In this document: in pieces, positions 8,776 through 18,361 of the stretch
How positions within the stretch are numbered: the first letter of the stretch is position 1
Layout: each line of letters starts with the position of its first letter
Origin: Chitinophaga barathri
GTDB lineage: Bacteria; Bacteroidota; Bacteroidia; Chitinophagales; Chitinophagaceae
NCBI RefSeq assembly: GCF_003807585.1
Contig: NZ_RMBX01000002.1
Location: forward strand, 558,001 to 622,000
Length of the DNA: 64,000 nt
Direction: 5' to 3'
Translations under genes and position numbers: made by a program
The notes under the pieces: generated by a model
What the model was told of the DNA's origin: nothing
Database searches by the model: none
What the model saw: only the letters and a program-made list of their open reading frames with translations

Positions 8776-11058
8776 ATGAGAAAAATCTCCTTTACCCTGT
8801 TACTGTGGTGCCCCGGCCTGCTGTACGCGCAACAGCCCGTCCGGTACGTAAAACCGATCATCGGCACCGAAAAAATGGGGCACACCTATCCCGGCGCCAC
8901 CGTCCCATTCGGAATGGTGCAGCTCAGCCCGGACACCGATACCATTCCATACGAACTGGACGGCAAATACAATCCCGATGTATACAAATATTGCGCGGGT
9001 TACCAGTATACGGACCGTACCATCACCGGTTTCAGCCATACCCACTTCAGCGGCACCGGCCACTCCGATCTTGGTGACTTCCTGATCATGCCCACCACCG
9101 GCCCCTTACAGCTAAATCCGGGCACGGCGGATCATCCCGAGAACGGTTACCGCTCCCGTTTTTCGCATGCGAACGAAACCGCCGAAGCCGGTTATTACAA
9201 AGTAAAACTGGATGATCACGACATCCTCGCGGAGCTGACCGCTACCAACCGCGTGGGTTTTCACCAGTATACCTTTCCCTCCTCCGGCGATGCTCACATC
9301 ATCCTCGACCTGATGGCCGGCATCTACAATTACGCCAACAAAAACGTGTGGACCTTTGTACGGGTTGAAAATGATACCCTCATCACCGGCTACCGCCAGA
9401 CCAATGGCTGGGCGCGCACCCGCACGCTTTATTTCGCGATGACCTTTTCCAAACCCATCAAAAAGTACGGCCACCGCAACTACGCGAATGACGTATACAA
9501 AGGTTTCTGGCGCAAGTTCAACCAAAGCGAGAACTTCCCCGAAATGGCCGGCCGCCAGATCAGGGCCTGGTTTGATTTTGACACAAAGGCGGGGGAAAAG
9601 GTAAAAGTGAAATTCGCGCTCTCGCCTGTAAGCACAGACGGCGCGCGCCGCAACCTGGAAGCTGAAATACCCGGCTGGGACTTTGAAGCCGTGAAACAAC
9701 AAAGCCAGAACGCCTGGAACAAAGAGCTGTCCAAAGTAGCGGTGAAAACCATCAAACCGGACGATCTCGTTAACTTTTATACCGCCCTTTATCACACCTA
9801 CCTCGGCCCCACCACCTATATGGATGCGGACGGCGGCTACCGCGGCATCGACCAGCTGAACCATACCGCAAACGGTTATACTAACTACAGTACGTTTTCC
9901 CTCTGGGACACCTACCGCGCGCTCCACCCGCTGTTCAACATCCTGCAGCCACAGCGCAACGCGGACATGGTGCGTTCCATGCTGGAACATTACAACCAGA
10001 GCGTACATAAAATGCTGCCGGTATGGAGCCACCAGGGAAATGAAAACTGGTGTATGATCGGTTACCACAGCGTTTCCGTGATCGCGGACGCCATCATGAA
10101 AGGCAATATCAAAGGGTACGATGCCATGCAGGCGCTGGAAGCCTGTGCGAACACCGCCCGCTACAAACCTTACGACGGCCTGGAATGGTATATGCAGATG
10201 GGTTATGTACCGGAAGATAAAAACGGTTCCTCCGTTTCAAAAACCCTCGAATACGCCTACGACGACTGGTGCATTGCCCAGGTAGCGCAAAAGCTCGGCC
10301 GCCAGGACCTTTACAAGGAATTTATCCAGCGCTCGCTCAACTACCGCAATGTATTCGACGCATCCACCGGCTTTATGCGCCCCCGCCTCAGCAACGGCGA
10401 GTTCCGCAAGGAGTTTGACGTACTCAGCACCCATGGCCAGGGTTATATTGAAGGGAACGCCTGGAACTACAGCCTTTACGTGCCCCAATACCCCGCTGAA
10501 ATGATCAGCCTGATGGGCGGCCGCAAACAGTTTACCACCCACCTGGACTCCCTTTTCACCATGCACCTGCCCGACGCATTTTTTGCCGAAACGGAAGACA
10601 TCACCCGCGATGGCATTATCGGCAACTACGTGCACGGCAACGAACCGGCCCACCACGCCGCATACCTTTACAACTGGACGGACGCTCCCTGGAAAACGCA
10701 GGAACGCATCCGCATGATCCTCGGTAAAATGTACAAACCCGCTCCGGACGGCCTCGGTGGCAACGATGACTGCGGGCAGATGAGCGCCTGGTATCTTTTC
10801 AGCACGCTCGGCTTCTACCCTGTATGCCCCGGCTCCACGGAATATGCGCTGGGCAGCCCCGCCATACAATCCGCTACCATACAGCTGGAGAACGGCAAAA
10901 CCTTCGAAGTTGAAACCGTGAACCAGGGCGAACAAAATGTATACGTTAAGAAAGCAGTACTGAACGGGAAGACCCTGCAAAGGCCGTTTATTCATCATGA
11001 GGATATCATGAACGGCGGAAAGATCACCTTCTACATGGACCGCAGGCCAACGAAGTGA
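8776..11058 (+). CDS. GH92 family alpha-mannosidase, secreted
   Basis: A calcium-dependent exo-alpha-mannosidase of about 760 residues. The ATG at 8776 is chosen over a TTG at 8746 because it starts a clean signal peptide (MRKISFTLLLWCPGLLYAQQ). GH92 motifs appear in order: GTEKMGHTYPGATVPFGMV, FSHTHFSGTGHSDLGDFLI, EGNAWNYSLYVPQY with the presumed acid glutamate, HGNEPAHHAAYLYN, and GGNDDCGQMSAWYLFS with the catalytic-base aspartates, then GFYPVCPGS. Length is normal for the family. It converges with the second GH92 gene at 11148-13439. A LacI-type site over its promoter suggests shared control with the susC operon at 18142. Linkage preference is inferred only; the HGNEP form is common in alpha-1,2-mannosidases. 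Confidence 0.95.
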   Translation: MRKISFTLLLWCPGLLYAQQPVRYVKPIIGTEKMGHTYPGATVPFGMVQLSPDTDTIPYELDGKYNPDVYKYCAGYQYTDRTITGFSHTHFSGTGHSDLGDFLIMPTTGPLQLNPGTADHPENGYRSRFSHANETAEAGYYKVKLDDHDILAELTATNRVGFHQYTFPSSGDAHIILDLMAGIYNYANKNVWTFVRVENDTLITGYRQTNGWARTRTLYFAMTFSKPIKKYGHRNYANDVYKGFWRKFNQSENFPEMAGRQIRAWFDFDTKAGEKVKVKFALSPVSTDGARRNLEAEIPGWDFEAVKQQSQNAWNKELSKVAVKTIKPDDLVNFYTALYHTYLGPTTYMDADGGYRGIDQLNHTANGYTNYSTFSLWDTYRALHPLFNILQPQRNADMVRSMLEHYNQSVHKMLPVWSHQGNENWCMIGYHSVSVIADAIMKGNIKGYDAMQALEACANTARYKPYDGLEWYMQMGYVPEDKNGSSVSKTLEYAYDDWCIAQVAQKLGRQDLYKEFIQRSLNYRNVFDASTGFMRPRLSNGEFRKEFDVLSTHGQGYIEGNAWNYSLYVPQYPAEMISLMGGRKQFTTHLDSLFTMHLPDAFFAETEDITRDGIIGNYVHGNEPAHHAAYLYNWTDAPWKTQERIRMILGKMYKPAPDGLGGNDDCGQMSAWYLFSTLGFYPVCPGSTEYALGSPAIQSATIQLENGKTFEVETVNQGEQNVYVKKAVLNGKTLQRPFIHHEDIMNGGKITFYMDRRPTK

Positions 11059-11060
11059 TA

Positions 11061-11092
11061 TAAAACAAAAACATCCCGAAGAATCGGGATGT
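11061..11092 (-). terminator. Terminator between convergent GH92 genes
   Basis: ACATCCCGA (11071-11079) and TCGGGATGT (11084-11092) form a perfect 9-bp stem with an AGAA loop. On the minus strand it is followed by TTTTGTTTTA, so it ends the minus-strand GH92 transcript. It may also stop plus-strand transcription. Confidence 0.75.
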
Positions 11093-11147
11093 AATGTCTA
11101 CAGTGAACAATGAAATAGCAATTAGAGCTACTATTCCAGGATTTTGA

Positions 11148-13439
11148 TTATTTTTTAGATGTTGAGTACGAATACGGAAACGCATCTTCGCTTGTACCCC
11201 TCGTTTTCTCCGGCGCCGCACCCATCAATACTTTCATTACACCGCCATTCTGGATGTCCGCATGGCTGATCCAGTTTTTCGTATGCGCTTTACCGTTCAG
11301 TGATACGCTTTGCATATACACATTTGTTTTGCTGTTGCCCGGCGCTTCCACTACAAAACGTTTCCCGTTTTCCAGCGTTACCGTCATTTTCGGGAACAGC
11401 GGCGCGCCCAGTACATACTGGTCCGTACCCGGGCACACGGGATAAAATCCCATGGCTGAGAACACGTACCAGGCCGAGGTCTGCCCGTTATCTTCATCAC
11501 CGCAATAACCGTCCGCACCGGAATGGTACAGCCTGTCCATCACCTGGCGCACCCAGTACTGGGATTTCCAGGGCTGGCCTGCGTAGTTGTAGAGGTAGAT
11601 CATGTGCTGGATGGGCTGGTTGCCATGCGCATACTGGCCCATGTTTGCGATCTGCATTTCCCTGATCTCGTGGATCACGCTGCCATAGTAACTTTCGTCG
11701 TATACCGGCGCCATGACGAACACGGAATCCAGCATTTTCGAGAATTGCTCACGGCCGCCCATCAGGCCCGCGAGGCCCTTTATGTCATGGAAAACGGACC
11801 AGGTGTAATGCCAGCTGTTGCCTTCGGTAAAGGCATCCCCCCATTTGAAGGGATTAAACGGCGCCATAAATTTCCCGTCCTGGTTTTTACCGCGCATCAG
11901 TTTGGTTTCAGGATCGAAGATGTTGCGGAAGTTCTGGCTACGTTTGGCGAAGCGGTCTATCTCAGCCTGCGGGCGTTTCAGCGCGATGGCAAGTTTGTAG
12001 ATCGTAAAGTCGTCATATGCATACTCCAGCGTGCGTGCGGCGTTTTCGTTTACGTTCACATCGTAGGGCACATAACCCAGCTTGTTGTAATACTTCACGC
12101 CTTTGCGGCCCACGGAGGTCAGCGGGCCTTCGTTTTCGCTGTTTTTAAGAATGCCTTCATACAGCGCTTCGATATCATAACCACGGATACCTTTCAGGTA
12201 AGAGTCTGCTATCAGTGAAGCGGAATTGGAGCCGATCATACAATCGCGATGGCCGGGGCTTGCCCATTCGGGCAGCCAGCCGCTTTCTTTGTAGGTATTG
12301 GCCAGCCCTTCCATGATGTGGCTGTTCAGCTCAGGATACATGAGGGTGAAGAAAGGGAACACGGCGCGGAAAGTATCCCAGAAACCGTTGTCCGTAAACA
12401 TGTAACCCGGCAGTACCTGGCCATTGTAGGGGCTGTAGTGCACTATTTTGTTCGCCGCGTCATATTCATAAAACTTGCGGGGGAAAAGCAATACACGGTA
12501 GAGGCAGGAGTAGAAAGTGCGCACCTGGTCTGAGGTACCGCCTTCCACGAGCATTCTGCCCAACTCTTTGTTCCAGCTTTGTTTTGCTTTTTGTCTGGTG
12601 GCGTCAAATCCATCGGCGCCTACTTCACGCTGAAGGTTCAGCGCGGCCTGTTCGGGGCTGATGAAAGAAGAGGCCACTTTCACGTGTACTTTCTCGCCTT
12701 TGAAGGTTTTAAACCCTACTACCGCGCCTACGTGATCCGCTTTATACTCAAGCGTATCCTTCGCCAGCTGGCTGCCGCTCCAGGCATGGGCCACGGTGAA
12801 CGGTTTGTCGAAAGTGAGGATAAAATAATTTTTGAAGTTCTCGGGAACGCCGCCGCTGTTTTTGGTGGTGTAACCGATGATCTTGTTTTCCTTCGGGATG
12901 ATCCTGATATAAGAACCTTTGTCGAAAGCATCCACTACGATAAAAGCACTGTCCGTTGCCGGGAAGGTGAAACGGAACTGTGCGGCTCTTTCGGTGGGGG
13001 TGATTTCGGTAGTTACATCCGCATCCGCGAGGTATACGCTGTAATAATATGGTTTGGCGGTTTCAGCTTTATGGGAGTACCAGCTGGCGCGGGCGTCCTG
13101 CGTAAACTTCAGCTTACCGGTCACGGGCATAATGGCAAACTGGCCATAGTCGCTGATCCAGGGGGAAGGCTGATGTGTCTGTTTGAAACCGCGGATCTTG
13201 TCCGCGCTGTATTGATAAGCCCAGCCGTTGCCCATGGTATTGGTTTGCGGCATCCAGAAGTTCATAGCCCAGGGAACTGCTACGGCGGGATAGGTGTTAC
13301 CGTTAGACAGGCTTCCTTTAGAATCGGTTCCCATCAGCGGGTTTACCCATTCAACGGGATCGGTCACCTTAAGAACTGTTTGTGCATTAATATGTAAGCT
13401 GGCACAAATGGCAAGTATACACCATCCTAGTTTTTTCAT
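11148..13439 (-). CDS. GH92 family glycosidase, secreted (variant active-site motif)
   Basis: 763 residues with a signal peptide (MKKLGWCILAICASLHINAQ). GH92 landmarks are NPLMGTDSKGSLSNGNTYPA, WISDYGQFAIMPVTG, EGNSWHYTWSVFHD, HGNQPIQHMIYLYN and GYCGDEDNGQTSAWYVFS followed by GFYPVCPGTDQYVLG. The HGNQPIQH segment replaces the HGNEPAHH of the plus-strand paralog, and the early loop differs too. This suggests a different alpha-mannoside linkage or acceptor. It is the third gene of the susC-susD-GH92 unit, 104 bases after the susD stop, with a hairpin and a LacI-type palindrome in between. That could allow separate control. The enzyme probably acts in the periplasm or on the surface on glycans imported by the SusCD pair. 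Confidence 0.94.
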   Translation of the reverse strand: MKKLGWCILAICASLHINAQTVLKVTDPVEWVNPLMGTDSKGSLSNGNTYPAVAVPWAMNFWMPQTNTMGNGWAYQYSADKIRGFKQTHQPSPWISDYGQFAIMPVTGKLKFTQDARASWYSHKAETAKPYYYSVYLADADVTTEITPTERAAQFRFTFPATDSAFIVVDAFDKGSYIRIIPKENKIIGYTTKNSGGVPENFKNYFILTFDKPFTVAHAWSGSQLAKDTLEYKADHVGAVVGFKTFKGEKVHVKVASSFISPEQAALNLQREVGADGFDATRQKAKQSWNKELGRMLVEGGTSDQVRTFYSCLYRVLLFPRKFYEYDAANKIVHYSPYNGQVLPGYMFTDNGFWDTFRAVFPFFTLMYPELNSHIMEGLANTYKESGWLPEWASPGHRDCMIGSNSASLIADSYLKGIRGYDIEALYEGILKNSENEGPLTSVGRKGVKYYNKLGYVPYDVNVNENAARTLEYAYDDFTIYKLAIALKRPQAEIDRFAKRSQNFRNIFDPETKLMRGKNQDGKFMAPFNPFKWGDAFTEGNSWHYTWSVFHDIKGLAGLMGGREQFSKMLDSVFVMAPVYDESYYGSVIHEIREMQIANMGQYAHGNQPIQHMIYLYNYAGQPWKSQYWVRQVMDRLYHSGADGYCGDEDNGQTSAWYVFSAMGFYPVCPGTDQYVLGAPLFPKMTVTLENGKRFVVEAPGNSKTNVYMQSVSLNGKAHTKNWISHADIQNGGVMKVLMGAAPEKTRGTSEDAFPYSYSTSKK

Positions 13440-13443
13440 TTTG

Positions 13444-13457
13444 CAAAATCGATTTTG
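13444..13457. promoter_or_regulatory. LacI-type operator upstream of the minus-strand GH92
   Basis: CAAAATCGATTTTG is a perfect 14-bp palindrome starting 5 bases upstream of the GH92 start codon. It shares the AAATCGATTT core with sites at 18258-18267 and 18890-18899. The likely reader is the LacI protein encoded at 19252-20292. Confidence 0.65.
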
Positions 13458-13458
13458 T

Positions 13459-13493
13459 TAAAAAAGAGGGGCCGGCCCAGGAATGGGCCAGCC
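13459..13493 (-). terminator. Hairpin with T-run between susD and GH92
   Basis: On the minus strand GGCTGGCCCA pairs with TGGGCCGGCC (one G-U) and is followed by CCTCTTTTTTAA. It is a good rho-independent terminator or attenuator. It would reduce read-through from susCD into the GH92 gene 20 bases further on. Confidence 0.7.
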
Positions 13494-13543
13494 GTTAGAT
13501 GCTACTCTTTATTGTTTGTATGATAAGCACTTGTTAGTATGGG

Positions 13544-15193
13544 TTATTGGTCGTAACCCTCGTTTTGTTTCAGATTCTTGTTCAGCACCATTTGCTGATA
13601 GGGAATCGGGAACACATTATATTTGGCAGCGGTGGGGGTATGGTCCCACCAGGTTGCGGTGGTAAATTTACCAAACCTAATCAAATCTGCACGTCTTTTC
13701 CCCTCAAAAATAAACTCGCGGCCCCGTTCTGCCAAGAATTCGTCCAAAGTTAATTCAGGAATTGTATAAGACGCTGTGACCCAATCTGTTGCAGAAAACG
13801 CTCTTTTCCTCACCTCGTTCACCAGGTCTACTGCCTCCTGGGTGGCAACGTTCCCGTTCTTCCGCATCAGGGCTTCAGCCTTGTTATAGTAGATTTCCGC
13901 CAGGCGGTACAACACAAAGTCGTTGTTGCAGTACTGGGCCGTGTTGGTCTGCTGGTCCGTCTGGTACTTGTTGAAACGCGCCCCGCTGTTCTCTTCACCG
14001 TCCATCATGGTACCTTCACCGGTCTGACCCGTGGAATTTTTACGGATTTCTTTCACGAAGATAAGGGGTTTCCCGTTATATTCTTCAGTACCCATCACTA
14101 AAGAATCCGCAACGGTTTTCCTGAGCGCGGGGTGTTTTTTCAGCTCGCCGATCAGCAGCCAGTTGGTCCTGCGCAGGTCGTTGGCGGCAAAGGCGTCGTA
14201 AGCCGTAGGGATCACCACGATACCGTTATTCCCCCTGAAGGCGGAATTGTAAGCCTCGCCCTGCACGTAATGCCAGAGGTCGCCCTGGAACCCGAAGCGG
14301 AAGTTGCCCACGGTATAATCGTAAGCGATCTGGAACAGGTTTTCGGGGCTGGTGGCGTTATTAGTGGCAAACGGCTTCATCATGTCCGTTTCCAGGGCGG
14401 GAGCGGCCCCGGAAAGGCTGCCGCAGGAGCCGTCCAGTATCTTGTTGCAGGCGGCTACGCATTCGTCCCATTTGGGAGTGCCCGCCCATACCTGGGCATT
14501 GAGGTAAAGCTCCGCCAGCATCGCATAACCGCCGGCGCGGGTAACACGGCCAACCAGGCTGGGCTGCAGCTTGGGCAGCAGGTCCACATTTTCCCTCAGC
14601 TCTTTTTCGATGAATGCCCATACTTCCGCACGGGGAGCGTTCGGGGGACTGGTGGGGATGCCTACTTCAGTAACGATGGGAATATTGCCGTAGAGGTCCA
14701 TCAGCTTCAGGTAATGCCATGCCCGCAGCACTTTGGTTTCAGCGATGATGGAGGCCTTTTCCTCATCGGTCATGCCGATGGTCTTAAAATCAATGGCTGA
14801 AAGGTCTTTAATAGTATTGTTACAGAAACCCAGCCCCCAGTACATCAGCCTCCAGGGGTTCCAGGTATTGTTGTCGTTCGCGATCCAGGTATGACGGTGC
14901 AGGCGGATCCAATCGCCGTTATCGAACCCGTGACGGCCTTTGGTAGGCCACGCCAGCTGGTCCGCGCTCAACTCGCTCACGCGCCAGTAGCCGACCTGTC
15001 CGGTGGGGGCAGCCCATGCGTTTGCGTGCGTGAAAGGCCTGAGCACGGCCGCCATCACTTCCGTGCGGTTTTTGTAAAAGTTATCCGCCGGTATTTCGCT
15101 GTACACTTTTTCATCCAGGTTCGTGCAGGAGGCCGCTCCGGTGAGCAGGCCGGCCAAACCCCATATGATATATTTCTTTTGCATGATCTTCAT
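13544..15193 (-). CDS. SusD/RagB-family surface glycan-binding lipoprotein
   Basis: 549 residues. A short signal peptide ends at a lipobox (TGAASC, cysteine about 23), followed by TNLDEKVYSEIPADNFYKN. The middle is helical and TPR-like (KVLRAWHYLKLMDLYGNIPIV, GGYAMLAELYLNAQVWAG). The C-terminus carries the typical LAEIYYNKAEALMR and LAERGREFIFEGKRRADLIRFG motifs. It starts 12 bases after the susC stop and forms the lid of that receptor. The GH92 gene downstream points to alpha-mannan or N-glycan mannose as substrate; that is context, not direct evidence. ATGs at 15193 and 15184 are both possible starts. Confidence 0.96.
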   Translation of the reverse strand: MKIMQKKYIIWGLAGLLTGAASCTNLDEKVYSEIPADNFYKNRTEVMAAVLRPFTHANAWAAPTGQVGYWRVSELSADQLAWPTKGRHGFDNGDWIRLHRHTWIANDNNTWNPWRLMYWGLGFCNNTIKDLSAIDFKTIGMTDEEKASIIAETKVLRAWHYLKLMDLYGNIPIVTEVGIPTSPPNAPRAEVWAFIEKELRENVDLLPKLQPSLVGRVTRAGGYAMLAELYLNAQVWAGTPKWDECVAACNKILDGSCGSLSGAAPALETDMMKPFATNNATSPENLFQIAYDYTVGNFRFGFQGDLWHYVQGEAYNSAFRGNNGIVVIPTAYDAFAANDLRRTNWLLIGELKKHPALRKTVADSLVMGTEEYNGKPLIFVKEIRKNSTGQTGEGTMMDGEENSGARFNKYQTDQQTNTAQYCNNDFVLYRLAEIYYNKAEALMRKNGNVATQEAVDLVNEVRKRAFSATDWVTASYTIPELTLDEFLAERGREFIFEGKRRADLIRFGKFTTATWWDHTPTAAKYNVFPIPYQQMVLNKNLKQNEGYDQ

Positions 15194-15205
15194 TTTTAGG
15201 AATTT

Positions 15206-18142
15206 TTAGAACCCGAGTGTAAGGCCCAGGGTGTAAGAACGTGTTCTGGGATAAAAACCGCGGCCGTCGATGCCGGTAGTGGCGCCGTTATCTTCAAGTT
15301 CCGGGTCCAGACCGCTGTAATCGGTAATGGTCACCAGGTTGCGGCCTGCCACGTACACACGCATGTTGCGGATGTAGTTGCCGCGGAATTTAAAGTTGTA
15401 ACCCAGGGCCACGTTATCCAGCTTCACAAATCCGCCCGGCTCAAGGTAGTAGTCGGAGTACTGCGCGGGTACCTTCAGCGCGGCGTGTTTGGTGATCGCG
15501 CTTTTCAGTACGTTGTTCGGTATCCAGGTCTGGTTGCCGAAATACATTTCCTTCAGGTTCAGGATGTCATATCCGAGTTTGCCTCTCCAGAAAAGGGTCA
15601 GGTCCCAGTTTTTATAACGCAGGTTGTTGTTCCAGCTGAACATCATTTTAGGCACACCGTTGCCGATCACACCGAGATCGTCTTCGGTGATGGCGCCTGC
15701 CAGCACTTTGGAGCCATCTTTTTTATAGAACAGCCAGTTGCCCGCATCGTCGAACCCGGCGAAACGTTTGCCGTAGAAGTTGCCCATCTGGCCGCCTTCC
15801 ACCACACGAATAGCGGGACCGAGGTTACCCGGCGAAGGAAGGTCGCCATAAGTAAGCCTGTCCACACGGTACAGCTCGTTGGAAAGGCTCAGCACCTCGT
15901 TCCGCTGGCGGTTGAAAGTGATGTCTGTAGTATAACCGAAATCCTTTTTCTGCACTACCACACCGCTCAGCACAACTTCAAAGCCCCTGTTGCGAATGCT
16001 GCCCACGTTGGTATAGATCGTGTTCGTCACGAAAGGAGGCAGTTGTGTTTCGAAGGTGCCCAGCAGGTCTTTGGTGTCACGCTGGTATACATCGAATGAA
16101 CCGGAAATGCGGTTGTTGAACAGGCCGAAATCGACGCCCACGTTCCACTCTCCTTTTTTCTCCCAGCGCAGGTCCGGGTTCGGGTTGCGGGAAGGGCCGA
16201 AGGTTTCGTACCAGGAACCGTTCTGCAGGTAAGCACCGCCGGTGCCCAGTAATACGAGCGAGTTGTAGCTGGTGAAACCGGAGTTGCCGGTTACGCCGTA
16301 GCCCACACGCAGTTTCAGCTGGTTGATGCTGCGGTTGCCTTTCAGGAAATCTTCTTCGCTGATGGCCCAGCCTACAGAGGCGGCCGGGAAGTTCGCCCAT
16401 TTGTTGTTCTCACCGAATTTGGAAGAGCCCTCACGACGGATGATCACCTGCGCGAAGTATTTCTGCCTGAACGAATAGTTCGCCCTTGCAAAAAAAGCGA
16501 CCAGTTTGTAATCCACTTTGTTGCTGCTCATACCCGCGCGACCCAGCGTACGCCAGAGGCCGTTACCCAGATTCCAGTCCTGGAACGCGTCCGTAAGGAA
16601 GCCGGAGTTGTTCGCGCTGAACTGCTCAACGGTGTTGTAGAAATAACTGTAACCGCCCACCGCGGAGATCGTATGATCTTCGTTGATGGTGGTATTGTAG
16701 TCGATAGTAGTCTCAAAGGTCTGGTCCAGCTCCATGCGGTTGCCTTTGTAGGCATAACCGCCGCCTTCATAACTCTGTTTGGAAGAGTTGGAATTGCGCA
16801 GGCGGTACTGGCGGTCGTTCCAGGTATTTTTTACAATAGCGCCGAACGCGGATACGCGCAGGCCTTTGAGGATTTCGAGGCTCAGCTTGCCGTCGCCCTG
16901 GATGGTCTGCTGGTCTCTTTCGCTAAGTTCCTGTTCCAGGCGGGCAACAGGATTGAAGTTATTGAACGCGGAAGTTTCGACGAAGCTGCCGTCAGCGTTC
17001 CTGATAGGCGCCGTGGGGTTGCGTTGTACAGCCTGCTCAAAATCACCGGCGCTTCCGCCAAGCAGGTCCGCTTTGTTGAAGTTGGCCACGAGATTAGCCT
17101 GCATGGTGAGTTTACCCTGCAAACCTACCTGGTTAAAATTCAGACGGCCGCCGTACTGCGTGCGGTTGTTGCGTTTGGCGATACCTTCCGCGCGGTTGAA
17201 GAACACGGCGCCGCGGTAATTGGATTTGTCCGTACCACCGGAAGCGTTGAGCGTGTAGTACTGGCTTACGTTCTGTTTATTGATCAGTTCATTGTATACG
17301 TCTGTATTGCCGCCCATATCGTTGGCGGGAGACAACTTGCGGAATTCGTCCGCATTGAGAATCTCCGGTCTTTTGGCAACGGCATCTGTCTGCAGGTAAG
17401 AGGCGAAGTTATATTGCGGATCGCCGCTCCTGCCTTTTTTGGTGGTGATGAGAATAACGCCACCGGTACCACGTGTACCATAGATGGCGGCGGCGGAACC
17501 GTCGCGCAGTACGTCGATGGAGGCGATGTCGTCCTGCTGCAACAGGTCGAGGTTACCGCCGGGCACACCGTCGATTACGATGAGGGGAGCTACAGCACCG
17601 CTGAGCGTGGCGATACCGCGCATCTGCACGCTGGCGGACGCGTTGGGGTTGTTACCGTTCACGCGCGTGATGCTGAGGCCGGGTACTTTACCCTGCACAA
17701 GGTCCATGGGCGAGCGTGCGCCGCCCGCGTTAAAATCTTCCGCTTTAATGGAAGACACGGCGTTGGTGATCTCTTTTCTTTTGAGTGTGCCATAACCCAC
17801 TACTACTACATCATCCAGGGTTTTGGAAGAAAGTTTCATCTGTACGTTCAGCGTGGGATTGCTACCGGCAGTCAGGACGATAGGCTCGTAGCCGATGTAG
17901 GAAAATTCGAGTTGTGCGGTGGCGTTGGGCACACTGATACTATAGGTTCCGTCTGCCACGGTGGAAGTGCCGGTGGTGGTGCCTACCACTCTGATGGTTA
18001 CACCGGGTAATGGTGTGTTGTCCTTTGCATCAATCACCTTACCCTTTATGGTGATGGACTGTGCATAGGTGAGGGAGGTGGTGAGCAACATCAGGAAGCT
18101 CAGCCAACTCATGCGCATGGAAAACGTGGATCTCATTTTCAT
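15206..18142 (-). CDS. SusC/RagA-family TonB-dependent receptor
   Basis: 978 residues with a signal peptide (cleavage near LTYAQS). A carboxypeptidase-regulatory-like domain at about 30-110 has KGKVIDAKDNTPLPGVTIRV. The SusC signature VVVVGYGTLKRKEITNAVSS and the plug signature SIDVLRDGSAAAIYGTRGTGG follow, then a beta barrel ending RSYTLGLTLGF. Unlike the susC at 1226 it has no STN domain, so it is not expected to signal through FecR. A LacI gene upstream and palindromes in its leader suggest cytoplasmic sugar sensing instead. First gene of a susC-susD-GH92 unit. GC content matches the surroundings. Confidence 0.96.
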   Translation of the reverse strand: MKMRSTFSMRMSWLSFLMLLTTSLTYAQSITIKGKVIDAKDNTPLPGVTIRVVGTTTGTSTVADGTYSISVPNATAQLEFSYIGYEPIVLTAGSNPTLNVQMKLSSKTLDDVVVVGYGTLKRKEITNAVSSIKAEDFNAGGARSPMDLVQGKVPGLSITRVNGNNPNASASVQMRGIATLSGAVAPLIVIDGVPGGNLDLLQQDDIASIDVLRDGSAAAIYGTRGTGGVILITTKKGRSGDPQYNFASYLQTDAVAKRPEILNADEFRKLSPANDMGGNTDVYNELINKQNVSQYYTLNASGGTDKSNYRGAVFFNRAEGIAKRNNRTQYGGRLNFNQVGLQGKLTMQANLVANFNKADLLGGSAGDFEQAVQRNPTAPIRNADGSFVETSAFNNFNPVARLEQELSERDQQTIQGDGKLSLEILKGLRVSAFGAIVKNTWNDRQYRLRNSNSSKQSYEGGGYAYKGNRMELDQTFETTIDYNTTINEDHTISAVGGYSYFYNTVEQFSANNSGFLTDAFQDWNLGNGLWRTLGRAGMSSNKVDYKLVAFFARANYSFRQKYFAQVIIRREGSSKFGENNKWANFPAASVGWAISEEDFLKGNRSINQLKLRVGYGVTGNSGFTSYNSLVLLGTGGAYLQNGSWYETFGPSRNPNPDLRWEKKGEWNVGVDFGLFNNRISGSFDVYQRDTKDLLGTFETQLPPFVTNTIYTNVGSIRNRGFEVVLSGVVVQKKDFGYTTDITFNRQRNEVLSLSNELYRVDRLTYGDLPSPGNLGPAIRVVEGGQMGNFYGKRFAGFDDAGNWLFYKKDGSKVLAGAITEDDLGVIGNGVPKMMFSWNNNLRYKNWDLTLFWRGKLGYDILNLKEMYFGNQTWIPNNVLKSAITKHAALKVPAQYSDYYLEPGGFVKLDNVALGYNFKFRGNYIRNMRVYVAGRNLVTITDYSGLDPELEDNGATTGIDGRGFYPRTRSYTLGLTLGF

Positions 18143-18254
18143 TGCAATTGAAATTGGTTTAGTTAAAAAGTAATGACATGGAAAGTCCTGTCGCCCTGTT
18201 AAGGGCTGTTACGTCTATGCAAAAAGATCCCATCCCCGGTTGTTGTGACACCGA

Positions 18255-18272
18255 GAAAAATCGATTTAGCAA
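18255..18272. promoter_or_regulatory. LacI-type operator in the susC leader region
   Basis: The core AAATCGATTT (18258-18267) with right arm ATTTAGCA matches the site at 18886-18903. It lies about 115 bases upstream of the susC start codon, where a repressor could block transcription. Confidence 0.6.
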
Positions 18273-18361
18273 ATGGTTTAAATAATGGCGGAATTTAGGT
18301 GGCAGTTTTCAGGCTGCCGGGTTGCTACCTTTTCATTGTTAGTAATTGAGTTTTCTAAAAG

